From: Endozoicomonas gorgoniicola | GTDB taxonomy: Bacteria > Pseudomonadota > Gammaproteobacteria > Pseudomonadales > Endozoicomonadaceae | Assembly: GCF_025562715.2 (NCBI RefSeq) | Contig: NZ_JAPFCC010000001.1 | Coordinates: 5,480,001-5,544,000 of the forward strand | Reading direction: 5' to 3' | DNA length: 64,000 nucleotides | Shown: positions 25,130 through 36,445 of the stretch, in pieces | How positions within the stretch are numbered: the stretch's first letter is position 1 | How the letters are laid out: every line of letters begins with the position of its first letter | Position numbers and translations under genes: made by a program | Notes under the pieces: generated by a model | Seen by the model: only the letters and a program-made list of their open reading frames with translations | What the model was told of the DNA's origin: nothing | Database searches by the model: none

Positions 25130-25504
25130 ATGGCACTGTCTAAAGAAGATATCCTGAATGCAATCGCTGAAATGTCTGTAATGGACGTTGTTGAGCTGGT
25201 TGAAGCAATGGAAGAGAAGTTCGGCGTTTCCGCTGCTGCTGCTGTTGCTGCTGCTCCAGTTGCCGCTGAAGCTGGCGCTGCTGCTGAAGAAAAGACTGAG
25301 TTCGACGTAATCCTGACTGGCGCTGGCGACAAGAAAGTCAACGTAATCAAGGTTGTACGTGCTGCTACTGGCCTGGGTCTGAAAGAAGCTAAGGGCATCG
25401 TTGACAGCGCTCCAGCTCCTCTGAAAGAAGGCGTGAGCAAAGACGAAGCTGAAGAGCTGAAAAAGCAACTGGAAGAAGCTGGCGCTTCCGTAGAAGTTAA
25501 GTAA
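25130..25504 (+). CDS. rplL: Ribosomal protein bL12 (L7/L12)
   Basis: 124 residues: N-terminal dimerisation helices ([20 protein letters not shown]), an alanine-rich flexible hinge (about 38-58), and the factor-binding C-terminal domain [20 protein letters not shown] and [15 protein letters not shown]. The start is fixed by the TTGGAGAT ribosome site; an in-frame ATG at 25082 lacks family similarity. It is present as multiple copies per ribosome and recruits EF-G and EF-Tu. Confidence 0.96.
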   Translation: MALSKEDILNAIAEMSVMDVVELVEAMEEKFGVSAAAAVAAAPVAAEAGAAAEEKTEFDVILTGAGDKKVNVIKVVRAATGLGLKEAKGIVDSAPAPLKEGVSKDEAEELKKQLEEAGASVEVK

Positions 25505-25555
25505 CTCTACGTAAAGTTGCATAATCCGGGGTCTATTGCATAATAGTCTCAGGTG

Positions 25556-25585
25556 GGCTGGTGCCTGAATGGCACCGGCCTTTTT
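25556..25585 (+). terminator. Attenuator-type terminator between rplL and rpoB
   Basis: GGCTGGTGCC and GGCACCGGCC (one G-U pair) flank TGAAT and are followed by TTTTT. In E. coli a partial terminator at this point lowers rpoBC expression relative to rplJL; the same role is likely. Confidence 0.85.
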
Positions 25586-25784
25586 CCCGTTGTATGAGCT
25601 GTATCGTTTTGCTACTTAAAGCAATGATGAGCTCAGGCAGTCATAAATGAAAATATTTCGTCACCGTTTTTGTGCAGGTTTGTATAAATATTGCGCAAGC
25701 GCAGGTGGGGAAATTTTTTTTTATGGCAATAGCTACATCTCATCGCAAAATAAAGTGACATGGATGTAGGTAAAAACCCTGAAA

Positions 25785-25931
25785 ATGATATGGAAGACAT
25801 GTACACTGGTAGGTTCCGGAGTCGTTCTGGGCGGACAGGTGTACGGTTTGGATCACTTCAGGGGGGATGTCAGTCATGACGACTGGCATTGGTTGCACGA
25901 GTGGCGGAAGGTTCAGTTAGCCAGACGCTAA
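25785..25931 (+). CDS. Possible 48-residue small protein between rplL and rpoB
   Basis: The open frame encodes MIWKTCTLVGSGVVLGGQVY, a hydrophobic glycine-rich N-terminus, followed by a tail rich in histidine, tryptophan and arginine (DDWHWLHEWRKVQLARR). It lies inside the 566-base rplL-rpoB gap after the attenuator. No good ribosome site precedes it, so it may be a chance frame. The rest of the gap holds a CAGACC-AGAC-GGTCTG hairpin (26020-26035) close to rpoB. Confidence 0.3.
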   Translation: MIWKTCTLVGSGVVLGGQVYGLDHFRGDVSHDDWHWLHEWRKVQLARR

Positions 25932-26070
25932 AGCTCATGCAACGGTTTAACGGTTGTTAATCACCGTATTCATTGGGTGTCAAAAGGGGGCCACCCGCCC
26001 TCATCAAAACCTAGATGGCCAGACCAGACGGTCTGAAGCCAGGACCAGGTGACCAAGCTGGGGAACGCTG

Positions 26071-29000
26071 ATGGCATACTCGTATACAGAGAAAAAACGC
26101 ATCCGCAAAGACTTCGGCAAACTGCCGCATGTCATGAATGTGCCGTATCTTCTGGCGATTCAGCTTGATTCTTATCACAAGCTGCTGCAAACCGGAAAAG
26201 AATCGGCCGCGCGTGAAGACATTGGTCTGCACGCTGCCTTCAAGTCCGTATTTCCCATTGTTAGTTACTCTGGCAATGCGGCGCTGGAATATGTGAGCTA
26301 CAGGCTCGGTACTCCGGCTTTTGATGTCAAGGAATGTCAACTTCGTGGTGTCACTTACGCAGTACCTCTGCGTGTAAAAGTGCGCCTGATTATCTATGAC
26401 AAAGACTCCGCCAACAAGGCGATCAAGGACATCAAGGAACAGGAAGTCTACATGGGCGAAATTCCGCTCATGACTGAAAACGGTACCTTTGTTATCAATG
26501 GTACTGAACGTGTAATCGTATCCCAGCTGCACCGTTCTCCGGGTGTGTTCTTCGACCACGACCGTGGTAAGACTCACTCTTCCGGTAAGCTGCTGTACTC
26601 CGCCCGTGTTATTCCTTACCGTGGCTCCTGGTTGGATTTCGAATTCGATCCAAAGGACCAGCTGTTCGTACGAATTGACCGTCGTCGTAAGCTGCCTGCC
26701 ACTATTCTGCTGCGTGCCCTGGGCATGGGCAACGAAGAAATTCTGGATTACTTCTTCGACACAGTACCTTTTCAGATTGGTTCAGAGAATGTAAGTACCG
26801 ATCTGGTGGCTGATCGTCTGCGTGGTGAAGCGGCAAGCTTTGACATAAAAGACAACGAAGGTAATGTAATCGTTGAGATGGGTCGTCGTGTGACTGCACG
26901 TCACATCCGCCAGTTGCAGAAAGCAAACATCCAGCGTATCGAAGCTCCGGTAGAATACGTCTACGGAAAAGTCCTGGCTAAGACCGTTGTGCACCAGGCT
27001 ACTGGTGAAATCGTTGTTGACTGTAACACCGAAATCACTACGGAAGTTTACGAAAAACTGCTGGCTGCTGGCGTTAAGCGTATTGAAACCCTGTACACCA
27101 ATGAGTTGGACTGTGGTTCCTATATCTCTGACACCCTGCGTGCTGACACCACTACTAACCGTCTGGAAGCACTGGTAGAAATCTACCGTATGATGCGTCC
27201 GGGTGAGCCGCCTACACAAGAAGCTGCCGAAGCCCTGTTTGGTAACCTGTTCTTCTCTGCTGAACGCTATGATCTGTCTGGCGTTGGTCGTATGAAGTTC
27301 AACCGTCGACTGGGTCGTGAATCTGATACTGGCCCGGGTGTACTGGATAATCAGGATATCGTTGATACCCTGAAAACCCTGGTAGACATTCGTAACGGTA
27401 AAGGCGTCTGCGACGATATCGACCACCTTGGTAACCGTCGTGTCCGTTCCGTTGGTGAAATGGCTGAAAACCAGTTCCGTGTTGGTCTGGTTCGTGTTGA
27501 ACGTGCCGTTAAAGAGCGTCTGAGCCTGGCAGAATCTGAAGGCCTGATGCCTCAGGACCTGATCAATGCCAAGCCTGTGGCTGCTGCAATCAAAGAATTC
27601 TTTGGTTCCTCCCAGCTGTCCCAGTTTATGGACCAGAACAACCCGCTGTCCGAGGTAACTCACAAGCGTCGTGTATCTGCATTGGGCCCTGGCGGTCTGA
27701 CCCGTGAACGTGCAGGCTTTGAGGTTCGAGACGTACATGCTACTCACTATGGCCGGGTTTGTCCGATTGAGACCCCTGAAGGTCCAAACATCGGTCTGAT
27801 CAACTCCCTGGCAACTTACGCTCGTGCCAACGACTACGGCTTCCTGGAATCCCCATACCGTAAGGTTGTGGACGGTCAGGTAACGGATCAGGTTGATTAC
27901 CTGTCTGCGATTGAAGAAGGCGAGTTTGTTATCGCACAGGCTTCTGCCGGTCTGGATAATGACAACCGTCTGACTGAAGAGCTGGTTAACGTACGTCACC
28001 GTGGTGAAACTCACCTGATGGGTCCGGAAAAAGTTCAGTACATGGACGTTTCCACCAAACAGGTAGTGTCTGTAGCGGCATCCCTGATTCCATTCCTTGA
28101 ACACGACGATGCTAACCGGGCCCTGATGGGATCGAACATGCAACGTCAGGCGGTTCCAACCCTGCGTGCTGACAAGCCGCTGGTTGGTACGGGTATGGAG
28201 CGCAATGTAGCGTCCGACTCCGGTGTCTGCGTAGTAGCCCGCCGTGGCGGTTATGTTGATACCGTTGACGCTGCTCGAATCGTTATCCGTGTAAACGATG
28301 ACGAAGTTCAGCCAGGTGAAGCGGGTGTAGATATCTACAACCTGACCAAGTACACACGTTCTAACCAGAACACCTGCATCAACCAGCGTGCGCTGGTGAA
28401 AAATGGCGAAACTATCGCTGCAGGTGACATCCTGGCTGACGGTCCTTCCGTCGATATGGGTGAACTGGCTCTGGGTCAGAACATGCGCGTGGCATTCATG
28501 CCATGGAACGGTTACAACTTCGAGGACTCCATTCTCATCTCTGAGCGTGTGGTTCAGGAAGACCGTTTCACCACCATCCACATTCAGGAACTGACCTGTG
28601 TGGCGCGTGATACCAAGTTGGGACCAGAAGAAATTACTTCTGATATTCCAAACGTGGGTGAGTCCGCTCTGAACAAGCTGGACGAAGCCGGTATCGTGTA
28701 CGTGGGTGCTGAAGTAGGCGCAGGTGATATTCTGGTTGGTAAGGTAACGCCTAAGGGTGAAACCCAGCTGACTCCGGAAGAAAAACTGCTGCGTGCGATC
28801 TTCGGTGAAAAAGCCTCTGACGTTAAAGATACGTCTCTGCGTGTACCAACCTCTGTTAAAGGTACCGTGATTGACGTACAGGTATTCACCCGTGACGGCG
28901 TTGAAAAAGACAGCCGCGCCCAGGCCATCGAAAAGGCGGCACTGGACGAATACCGTAAAGACCTGAACGAAGAGTTCCGGGTGGTTGAGGAAGATACCTT

Positions 29001-30150
29001 CGACCGTCTGCGTGAAGCTCTGCGTGGTCAGTCTGTAGATCGTGGTCCGGCTCTGGCGAAGGGCGACACTATCTCTGACGAATATCTGGATGGACTGGAA
29101 CACGAACAGTGGTTCAAACTGTCCATGTCTGAAGAAACTCTGAACGAACAGCTGGATCTGGCCAGAGAACAGCTGAAAGAACGTCGTGCTCAGCTCGACG
29201 AGCGTTTCGAAGACAAGAAGAAAAAGCTGCAAACTGGCGACGACATGGCACCAGGCGTGCTGAAGATTGTTAAGGTTTACCTGGCTATCAAGCGTCGTAT
29301 CCAGCCTGGTGACAAGATGGCGGGTCGTCACGGTAACAAGGGTGTTATCTCCATCATCATGCCTGTGGAAGACATGCCGCATGATGCGGAAGGTAACCCG
29401 GTCGATATCGTATTGAATCCGCTTGGTGTTCCGTCCCGTATGAACGTTGGACAGGTGCTGGAAACTCACCTGGGTGCAGCTGCGCGCGGTTTGGGTCACA
29501 AAATCAATCGTATGATTGAGTCCCAGAAGAAAGTGGCTGAAATCCGTGACTTCCTGGATCAGGTCTACAATGGCGTAGGTGGCAGCCGTCGTCAGGAAGA
29601 CCTGGATTCCTTCTCTGATGAAGAAATCATGGATCTGGCGAAGAACCTGCGTGGCGGCGTTCCAATGGCTACCTCTGTATTTGACGGAGCCAAGGAATCC
29701 GAAGTTAAGGAACTGTTGCGTCTGGCTGACATGAGCGACACCGGTCAGGTGACTCTGTTTGACGGTCGTACAGGCGACTCCTTTGACCGTCCGGTAACCG
29801 TTGGTTACATGTACATGCTGAAGCTCAACCACCTGGTTGATGACAAGATGCACGCACGTTCTACCGGTTCTTACTCTCTGGTTACCCAGCAGCCGCTGGG
29901 TGGTAAGGCCCAATTCGGTGGTCAGCGATTCGGTGAGATGGAGGTATGGGCACTTGAAGCATACGGTGCCGCCTACACCCTGCAGGAAATGCTGACAGTT
30001 AAGTCCGATGACGTGGCTGGTCGTACCAAGATGTATAAGAATATCGTCGATGGGGACCACCGTATGGAGCCCGGAATGCCTGAATCCTTCAACGTACTGT
30101 TGAAAGAGATTCGCTCTCTGGGTATCGACATCGAGCTGGACACCGAATAA
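26071..30150 (+). CDS. rpoB: RNA polymerase beta subunit
   Basis: 1359 residues, close to the E. coli length. The rifampicin region (about 511-540) reads [20 protein letters not shown], then [11 protein letters not shown]. The positions equivalent to E. coli D516, H526 and S531 are wild type (D521, H531, S536), so no classical rifampicin-resistance change is present. The catalytic-centre block [12 protein letters not shown] and the C-terminal [21 protein letters not shown] are intact. Transcribed with rplJL through the attenuator and followed by rpoC after 57 bases. Confidence 0.98.
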   Translation: MAYSYTEKKRIRKDFGKLPHVMNVPYLLAIQLDSYHKLLQTGKESAAREDIGLHAAFKSVFPIVSYSGNAALEYVSYRLGTPAFDVKECQLRGVTYAVPLRVKVRLIIYDKDSANKAIKDIKEQEVYMGEIPLMTENGTFVINGTERVIVSQLHRSPGVFFDHDRGKTHSSGKLLYSARVIPYRGSWLDFEFDPKDQLFVRIDRRRKLPATILLRALGMGNEEILDYFFDTVPFQIGSENVSTDLVADRLRGEAASFDIKDNEGNVIVEMGRRVTARHIRQLQKANIQRIEAPVEYVYGKVLAKTVVHQATGEIVVDCNTEITTEVYEKLLAAGVKRIETLYTNELDCGSYISDTLRADTTTNRLEALVEIYRMMRPGEPPTQEAAEALFGNLFFSAERYDLSGVGRMKFNRRLGRESDTGPGVLDNQDIVDTLKTLVDIRNGKGVCDDIDHLGNRRVRSVGEMAENQFRVGLVRVERAVKERLSLAESEGLMPQDLINAKPVAAAIKEFFGSSQLSQFMDQNNPLSEVTHKRRVSALGPGGLTRERAGFEVRDVHATHYGRVCPIETPEGPNIGLINSLATYARANDYGFLESPYRKVVDGQVTDQVDYLSAIEEGEFVIAQASAGLDNDNRLTEELVNVRHRGETHLMGPEKVQYMDVSTKQVVSVAASLIPFLEHDDANRALMGSNMQRQAVPTLRADKPLVGTGMERNVASDSGVCVVARRGGYVDTVDAARIVIRVNDDEVQPGEAGVDIYNLTKYTRSNQNTCINQRALVKNGETIAAGDILADGPSVDMGELALGQNMRVAFMPWNGYNFEDSILISERVVQEDRFTTIHIQELTCVARDTKLGPEEITSDIPNVGESALNKLDEAGIVYVGAEVGAGDILVGKVTPKGETQLTPEEKLLRAIFGEKASDVKDTSLRVPTSVKGTVIDVQVFTRDGVEKDSRAQAIEKAALDEYRKDLNEEFRVVEEDTFDRLREALRGQSVDRGPALAKGDTISDEYLDGLEHEQWFKLSMSEETLNEQLDLAREQLKERRAQLDERFEDKKKKLQTGDDMAPGVLKIVKVYLAIKRRIQPGDKMAGRHGNKGVISIIMPVEDMPHDAEGNPVDIVLNPLGVPSRMNVGQVLETHLGAAARGLGHKINRMIESQKKVAEIRDFLDQVYNGVGGSRRQEDLDSFSDEEIMDLAKNLRGGVPMATSVFDGAKESEVKELLRLADMSDTGQVTLFDGRTGDSFDRPVTVGYMYMLKLNHLVDDKMHARSTGSYSLVTQQPLGGKAQFGGQRFGEMEVWALEAYGAAYTLQEMLTVKSDDVAGRTKMYKNIVDGDHRMEPGMPESFNVLLKEIRSLGIDIELDTE

Positions 30151-30207
30151 CAAAACGCGAGGGAAGGCAGTCGGGAAGACTGCCTTTCATTGCGAGGAGA
30201 TGCGATC

Positions 30208-33200
30208 TTGAAAGACTTGCTGAATCTACTCAAGACCCAGGGCCAAACTGATGAGTTTGACTCTATTCGTATCGGTCTGGCTTCCCCAGAGATGGTACGT
30301 TCCTGGTCTTACGGCGAAGTTAAAAAGCCGGAAACCATCAATTACCGTACGTTCAAGCCTGAGCGTGACGGCCTGTTCTGTGCCAAGATTTTTGGCCCGG
30401 TTAAAGATTATGAGTGCCTGTGCGGTAAGTACAAGCGCCTGAAGCACCGTGGTGTTATCTGCGAGAAGTGTGGCGTAGAAGTTGCACTGGCTAAAGTACG
30501 TCGTGACCGTATGGGTCACATCGAACTGGCCAGCCCGGTGGCTCACATCTGGTTCCTGAAGTCCCTGCCATCCCGTATCGGTTTGCTGCTGGACATGACC
30601 CTGCGTGATATCGAACGTGTTCTGTACTTCGAATCTTACGTAGTGGTTGATCCGGGTATGACTACCCTGGAAAAGAACCAGCTGCTGTCTGACGAACAAT
30701 ACTACGAAGCTCTGGAAGAGTTCGGCGACGACTTTGACGCGCGCATGGGTGCGGAAGCGATCAAAGCCCTGCTGAACGACATCGACCTGGGCGAAGAAGT
30801 GGAAATGCTGCGTGAAGAAATTCCGCAGACTAACTCTGAAACCAAACTGAAGAAGCTGTCCAAGCGTCTGAAGCTGGTTGAGGCGTTCCACAAATCCGGT
30901 AACAACCCGGAATGGATGATTCTGACCGTTCTGCCGGTTCTGCCGCCCGACCTGCGTCCTCTGGTACCTCTGGATGGTGGTCGTTTCGCGACGTCTGACC
31001 TGAACGATCTGTACCGTCGTGTCATCAACCGTAACAACCGTCTGAAGCGTCTGCTCGACCTGAACGCGCCTGACATCATTGTCCGCAACGAAAAGCGTAT
31101 GCTGCAGGAATCTGTAGACGCGCTGCTGGACAACGGTCGTCGTGGTCGTGCGATCACCGGTTCTAACAAGCGTCCTCTGAAATCCCTGGCTGACATGATC
31201 AAGGGTAAGCAGGGTCGTTTCCGTCAGAACCTGCTGGGTAAGCGTGTAGACTACTCCGGTCGTTCCGTAATCACCGTAGGTCCTACCCTGCGTCTGCACC
31301 AGTGTGGTCTTCCTAAGAAGATGGCTCTGGAGCTGTTTAAGCCGTTCATCTTCGGCAAGCTGGAAGCCAAAGGTCTGGCGACCACTATTAAGGCTGCCAA
31401 GAAGATGGTTGAGCGCGAAACACCTGAGGTGTGGGACGTTCTGGCTGACGTAATCCGTGAACACCCGGTGATGCTGAACCGTGCGCCAACCCTGCACCGT
31501 CTCGGTATTCAGGCGTTCGAACCGGTTCTGATTGAAGGTAAGGCGATTCAACTGCACCCGCTGGTGTGTGCGGCGTACAACGCTGACTTCGACGGTGACC
31601 AGATGGCGGTACACGTACCACTGACTCTGGAAGCCCAGCTGGAAGCCCGTGCCCTGATGATGTCCACCAACAACATCCTGGCACCCGCAAACGGCGAACC
31701 TATTATCGTACCTTCCCAGGACGTGGTACTGGGTCTGTACTACATCACCCGTGAGCGTATTAATGCCAAGGGTGAAGGCATGGCATTCGTGGACATCCGC
31801 GAAGTGATGCGCGCTTACCGTACTGGTGCTGTTGAGCTGCACGCTCGCGTTAAAGTACGTGTCAGCGAAAAATACAAAGACGACGATGGTGTAGAACACG
31901 ATCGCACCTTCCTGGCGGACACCACTGTAGGTCGTATGATTCTGTGGGAAATCGTTCCGGAAGGTCTGCCTTTCGAACTGGTCAACCAGACCATGAAGAA
32001 GAAGGCCATCTCTCGTCTGTTGAATACCTGCTACCGTAACGTTGGTCTGAAAGAAACGGTTGTCTTTGCTGACCAGATGCTGTACCTCGGCTTCAACTAC
32101 GCGACACTGTCCGGCGCATCCATCGGTGTGAACGACTTCGTTATCCCTGATAACAAGAAGGACATCATTCGTGACGCCAATGAAGAAGTTCGTGAAATCG
32201 AAAACCAGTTTGCTTCCGGTCTGGTAACAGCGGGCGAGAAGTACAACAAGGTGATCGATATCTGGTCCCGTGCCAACGAAATGCTGGCCAAGTCCATGAT
32301 GGACAACCTGAAATCCGACACCGTCCTGAACAAGCAGGGCAAAGAGGAAGAACAGGAATCCTTCAACAGCGTTTACATGATGGCGGACTCCGGTGCTCGT
32401 GGTAGTGCCGCACAGATTCGTCAGCTGGCGGGTATGCGTGGTCTGATGGCCAAGCCAGACGGCTCCATCATCGAGACCCCAATTACCGCGAACTTCCGTG
32501 AAGGTCTGAACGTACTGCAGTACTTCATCTCTACTCACGGTGCTCGTAAGGGTCTGGCGGATACCGCTCTGAAGACTGCGAACTCCGGTTACCTGACCCG
32601 TCGTCTGGTAGACGTGGCGCAGGATCTGGTGGTGACGGAAGACGACTGTGGTACCACCAACGGTCTGATGATGACACCGCACATTGAAGGCGGTGACGTG
32701 GTTGAACCTCTGGGTGAACGCATCCTGGGTCGTGTTGTGGCTGTGGACGTATTCAAGCCAGGTACTGAAGACGAGATTGCTATTCCAGCCGGAACCCTGA
32801 TCGATGAAGCCTGGGTTAAACGTCTGGAAGGCATGAACGTCGATGAAATGAAAGTACGTTCTCCGATCAGCTGTGACACTCGCCACGGCATCTGTGCCAA
32901 GTGTTACGGCCGTGACCTGGGTCGTGGACATCTGGTTAACAAGGGTGAGGCTGTTGGTGTTATCGCTGCTCAGTCTATCGGTGAGCCGGGTACACAGCTG
33001 ACCATGCGTACCTTCCATATCGGTGGTGCTGCGTCTCGTAACGCTGCTCAGGACAACATTACTGTTAAGAACAAGGGTGTTGCCCGTCTGCTCAACATGA
33101 AGTCTGTTGAGCGTAAAGACGGAACTCTGGTTTCTGTGAGCCGTTCCGGTCAGCTGGCGATTGCTGACGAGTTTGGTCGTGAGCGTGAGCGTTACAAGCT

Positions 33201-34419
33201 GCCTTATGGTGCTGTTGTATCCGTTAAGGAAGACGCTGAAGTCACTTCCGGTCAGGTGGTAGCGAAGTGGGATCCTCACACTCACCCAATTGTGACCGAA
33301 CTGTCCGGTACTGTTAAGTTCCTGGGCTTTGAGGAAGGCATTACCGTTAAGACCCAGACTGATGAACTGACCGGTCTGTCCAACATCGAAGTGATGGATC
33401 CGAAGGATCGTCCTTCTGCTGGTAAGGACATCCGTCCTGCGATCCAGCTGCTGGATGCTAACGGTAAAGAGCTGAAGCTGCCTAACACTGACGTACCTGC
33501 GCAGTACTTCCTGCCAGCAAACGCTCTGGTGAATCTGGCTGACGGTGCAACGGTAGAAGTGGGTGACATCGTAGCCCGTATTCCGCAGCAGTCCGGCGGT
33601 AACAAAGATATCACCGGTGGTCTGCCACGAGTGGCTGACCTGTTTGAAGCGCGCAAGCCGAAAGAACACTCTATTCTGGCTGAAATCACCGGTACTATCG
33701 GTTTCGGTAAGGAAACCAAGGGTAAGAAGCGTCTGGTGATCACTCCAAACGACGGTAGCGATCCGTACGAGGAGCTGATTCCTAAGTGGCGTAACCTGAA
33801 CGTGTTCGAGGGTGAGCAGGTGACCAAGGGTGAGGTTATTTCCGATGGTCCTACCAACCCACACGACGTTCTGCGTCTATTGGGTGTCAGTGATCTGGCC
33901 CGCTACATCGTTAACGAAATCCAGGACGTATACCGTCTGCAGGGTGTAAAGATTAACGATAAGCACATCGAGACTATTCTGCGCCAGATGCTGCGCAAGG
34001 TTGAGATTGCTGACACGGGTGATTCCACGCTGATCCGTGGTGACCAGACTGAGTACACGACGGTACTGGAAGAGAACGATCGTCTGATTGCTGAAGACAA
34101 GTTCCCTGCCAAGTTCGAACGTGTTCTGCTGGGTATCACCAAAGCGTCTCTGGCAACAGAGTCCTTCATCTCTGCGGCTTCCTTCCAGGAAACCACACGA
34201 GTTCTGACTGAAGCGGCGGTAACCGGTAAGCGTGATTACCTGCGCGGTCTGAAGGAAAACGTTGTGGTTGGTCGTCTGATTCCGGCAGGTACCGGTCTTG
34301 CTTACCACGCTGAGCGTAAGAAAGGTCGTGAAGAGCCAGAATTTGAAGCGCCGGTCAAAGTGTCTGCTTCTGATGTGGAAGCCGCTCTGTCTGAAGCGCT
34401 TAACTTCGGCGAAGCGTGA
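30208..34419 (+). CDS. rpoC: RNA polymerase beta' subunit
   Basis: 1403 residues. The start is a TTG placed eight bases after GAGGAG, giving [12 protein letters not shown], which matches the family N-terminus; E. coli also uses a non-ATG start. The zinc-binding region has [21 protein letters not shown]. The catalytic Mg loop [13 protein letters not shown] puts aspartates at 460, 462 and 464, the E. coli numbering. The second zinc site includes [15 protein letters not shown]. The stop lies in a 12-base tandem repeat. Confidence 0.98.
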   Translation: MKDLLNLLKTQGQTDEFDSIRIGLASPEMVRSWSYGEVKKPETINYRTFKPERDGLFCAKIFGPVKDYECLCGKYKRLKHRGVICEKCGVEVALAKVRRDRMGHIELASPVAHIWFLKSLPSRIGLLLDMTLRDIERVLYFESYVVVDPGMTTLEKNQLLSDEQYYEALEEFGDDFDARMGAEAIKALLNDIDLGEEVEMLREEIPQTNSETKLKKLSKRLKLVEAFHKSGNNPEWMILTVLPVLPPDLRPLVPLDGGRFATSDLNDLYRRVINRNNRLKRLLDLNAPDIIVRNEKRMLQESVDALLDNGRRGRAITGSNKRPLKSLADMIKGKQGRFRQNLLGKRVDYSGRSVITVGPTLRLHQCGLPKKMALELFKPFIFGKLEAKGLATTIKAAKKMVERETPEVWDVLADVIREHPVMLNRAPTLHRLGIQAFEPVLIEGKAIQLHPLVCAAYNADFDGDQMAVHVPLTLEAQLEARALMMSTNNILAPANGEPIIVPSQDVVLGLYYITRERINAKGEGMAFVDIREVMRAYRTGAVELHARVKVRVSEKYKDDDGVEHDRTFLADTTVGRMILWEIVPEGLPFELVNQTMKKKAISRLLNTCYRNVGLKETVVFADQMLYLGFNYATLSGASIGVNDFVIPDNKKDIIRDANEEVREIENQFASGLVTAGEKYNKVIDIWSRANEMLAKSMMDNLKSDTVLNKQGKEEEQESFNSVYMMADSGARGSAAQIRQLAGMRGLMAKPDGSIIETPITANFREGLNVLQYFISTHGARKGLADTALKTANSGYLTRRLVDVAQDLVVTEDDCGTTNGLMMTPHIEGGDVVEPLGERILGRVVAVDVFKPGTEDEIAIPAGTLIDEAWVKRLEGMNVDEMKVRSPISCDTRHGICAKCYGRDLGRGHLVNKGEAVGVIAAQSIGEPGTQLTMRTFHIGGAASRNAAQDNITVKNKGVARLLNMKSVERKDGTLVSVSRSGQLAIADEFGRERERYKLPYGAVVSVKEDAEVTSGQVVAKWDPHTHPIVTELSGTVKFLGFEEGITVKTQTDELTGLSNIEVMDPKDRPSAGKDIRPAIQLLDANGKELKLPNTDVPAQYFLPANALVNLADGATVEVGDIVARIPQQSGGNKDITGGLPRVADLFEARKPKEHSILAEITGTIGFGKETKGKKRLVITPNDGSDPYEELIPKWRNLNVFEGEQVTKGEVISDGPTNPHDVLRLLGVSDLARYIVNEIQDVYRLQGVKINDKHIETILRQMLRKVEIADTGDSTLIRGDQTEYTTVLEENDRLIAEDKFPAKFERVLLGITKASLATESFISAASFQETTRVLTEAAVTGKRDYLRGLKENVVVGRLIPAGTGLAYHAERKKGREEPEFEAPVKVSASDVEAALSEALNFGEA

Positions 34420-34446
34420 TAAGAAGCGTGATAAGAAGTGTGATCA
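34411..34446 (+). repeat. 12-base tandem repeat across the rpoC stop codon
   Basis: GAAGCGTGATAA occurs twice, followed by a third copy with two changes (GAAGTGTGATCA). The rpoC stop is in the first copy, and later copies repeat TGA in the same frame. Confidence 0.9.
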
Positions 34447-34451
34447 ACAGT

Positions 34452-34490
34452 GTGCGCCTTCGGGCGCACCGTTGAGTATTTATATTTCTT
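34452..34490 (+). terminator. Terminator after rpoC
   Basis: GTGCGCC-TTCG-GGCGCAC is a 7-bp stem with a stable UUCG tetraloop, followed by a T-rich segment. It closes the rplJL-rpoBC unit and separates it from the inserted block. Confidence 0.8.
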
Positions 34491-34494
34491 TTCG

Positions 34495-34516
34495 GGAAGC
34501 AGACCTCTCTGCTTCC
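34495..34516. repeat. REP-like palindrome, copy 1
   Basis: GGAAGCAG-ACCTCT-CTGCTTCC, an 8-bp stem with a six-base loop and TTCGG next to it. A second copy lies at 39128-39149 with the same stem and flanks in the other orientation. Confidence 0.8.
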
Positions 34517-34600
34517 TGCTTTTCCCGGACTGTTAATGACAGTTCGCAGGATGTACTCCATTCCAAAAGTCTCTCAACTTCTCTGTATTCTTAAAGTATT

Positions 34601-36319
34601 TCAACGAAGCTCATAGATCAGCGTGGTTCCTGACACTTCGTGCCCAACAACCAGTAGTGGGTTCCCTGTAGGGCTTTCTTCCGCAGAAACAAACACCATT
34701 CCCTCCGGGGATAAGTCACCCGATTTCTCAGGCTGCTCAGCAGCATCGACGGTAAAATCCCGATTGTGAACATAGCGAACATATTCTGGTGACTTTGGAT
34801 GAGTGATGTCATACATAAAAATACCCCCTGTTCGCTCAAGCCCTATGAATGCATAATGTCGCCCATTGATTTGCCCGAGCGCCAGTGCTTCAGGCTCAGG
34901 GCCTTTATCGTCACTGCGGCTATCGCCTCTGGTCTTATCGTCATTATTATTGAAGTCAGCTCCCAGGATATCAGCGGTGATTCGCTCAAAATCATCACCC
35001 GAGTCAAACATAAGATTGCCTTTTGCATCCCATATTGAGAAAGAGCGACCACCGTAAGAGTAAAGCTTTTCGTACTGTCCGTTGTTATCTGCATTACCCA
35101 GGGTATTAGTAATTTTCAACCGTGCCAGTCCCGCTGAACTTTGTGATTTTTCGGCATTAGGATGATCAGGGGAGACCTTGATTTTTTTGACCCGGACTTC
35201 TTCAGAAAAGCCAAGACAGCCGTCTTCTTTATTAAATTTGAGCCCGCCTGAAGCAAGGCACTCTTTTTTGGAAAGGCTGTTGTACCAGTAGTCTCTGGCA
35301 TCCCCTTCATTAGCGCTGACCACAAAGGTTTTGCCATTAACCGTATAGGAAGCAATGGTGTCGGGTTGATACATGCCGTATACACCAGACCATTTTTTCA
35401 GGTTTACACCGTCCTTATCGCTAAGGTCTGTCAGGAAACGACCAAAATCTTTAAAGCCCAGCGGTACTACTTTTGCCACTTCAGCTTTATCAATATCAAT
35501 AATTGCCAGAGCGTTATTTTCCTGCAGGCTGACAAAAGCGGTCTTTGAGTCATCAGACACGGCTATATATTCCGGTTCAAGGTCCTGAGCAACGGATGCA
35601 TTCCGGCCAAATACTCGCACGTTCTCATCCAGCTCCGCATGCCTTGCTCCACCCTTGTTAAAATCTGCAAAACTGACCCGGCGTACTTCACCTACGGTGC
35701 CATTGTCGTGAATTTCAACGATACTGACTGAGCCTTCAGGGTCGACCTTGTAATCATCGGATGGCTCGCCTTCGTTGGCTACCAGAGCATAATGACCGTC
35801 TGGTGTGATCGTCACCATATCGGGTAGCTCGCCAACATAGACGTAATCCCTGAAAGTCACCCGACCGGATTGATTGACCTCAAAAAGCATCAGCACACCC
35901 TGCTCCTGTTTGTTTTCAGCTTCGACGACAACCGCTAGAAGATCACCATGCAAAGCAAGGCTGTTTGCATTGCCCAGAGGAATCCCTGGTAAAAAGCGTT
36001 GAAGGTTAATGAAGCCGCGTTTAGTCAGGTTTGAATTCGTAAGAGGGTTGGGCAGTCGCTGACTGCTTAAGTGGCTGGCATCCAGAATATCGATGGTTTT
36101 GCTGCCTGAATTAATAACAAAAACTGACTGACTGCCTGAATGCCAGCTAATAATTTCTGCGGCTCCATCATGAAAAATTCCTGAAGCATAGCGCCCTACA
36201 GGTTGCATGTCCGGATGTCGAGCCGTTTCCCTTTGATGTTTTGGTGCACACCCTGTCAGAACGGTTGTCAGGGCTACGGTAGTCAGAAGCAGGCTGCCTT
36301 TGAGAGACTGAGGTTTCAT
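34601..36319 (-). CDS. Choice-of-anchor I family lipoprotein (beta-propeller)
   Basis: 572 residues with a lipoprotein signal MKPQSLKGSLLLTTVALTTV and lipobox LTGC (C24). The mature chain shows propeller-like repeats and family blocks PEYIAVSDDSKTAFVSLQEN, VVSANEGDARDYWYN, GPEPEALALGQINGRHYAFI and LSPEGMVFVSAEES. Choice-of-anchor I proteins are extracellular, attached by varied means, and their activity is not established; some are annotated as alkaline phosphatase-like without proof. Its gene converges on rpoC and lies downstream of the papain-like gene on the same strand. Confidence 0.8.
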   Translation of the reverse strand: MKPQSLKGSLLLTTVALTTVLTGCAPKHQRETARHPDMQPVGRYASGIFHDGAAEIISWHSGSQSVFVINSGSKTIDILDASHLSSQRLPNPLTNSNLTKRGFINLQRFLPGIPLGNANSLALHGDLLAVVVEAENKQEQGVLMLFEVNQSGRVTFRDYVYVGELPDMVTITPDGHYALVANEGEPSDDYKVDPEGSVSIVEIHDNGTVGEVRRVSFADFNKGGARHAELDENVRVFGRNASVAQDLEPEYIAVSDDSKTAFVSLQENNALAIIDIDKAEVAKVVPLGFKDFGRFLTDLSDKDGVNLKKWSGVYGMYQPDTIASYTVNGKTFVVSANEGDARDYWYNSLSKKECLASGGLKFNKEDGCLGFSEEVRVKKIKVSPDHPNAEKSQSSAGLARLKITNTLGNADNNGQYEKLYSYGGRSFSIWDAKGNLMFDSGDDFERITADILGADFNNNDDKTRGDSRSDDKGPEPEALALGQINGRHYAFIGLERTGGIFMYDITHPKSPEYVRYVHNRDFTVDAAEQPEKSGDLSPEGMVFVSAEESPTGNPLLVVGHEVSGTTLIYELR

Positions 36320-36445
36320 TTTCTTACCTGTCGTTTTTATTGTTCATAAAGCAGCGTTATAGCATGAGAAGATGATAAGCAGATGACAAGCTGGCTTATA
36401 CAGGATGTGGGATTGAATGGCTTTCTGGAGGAATCCTGTCCGGAG

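Noticed and set aside
27604..27700. Rifampicin-resistance change in rpoB
   Set aside because: The residues equivalent to D516, H526 and S531 are wild type.
26782..30153. Very long open frames antisense to rpoB and rpoC (also 30226-33864 and antisense to fusA and tuf)
   Set aside because: These are shadow frames caused by the strong codon bias of highly expressed genes. They have no ribosome sites and the translations are low-complexity T/Q/V/H-rich.
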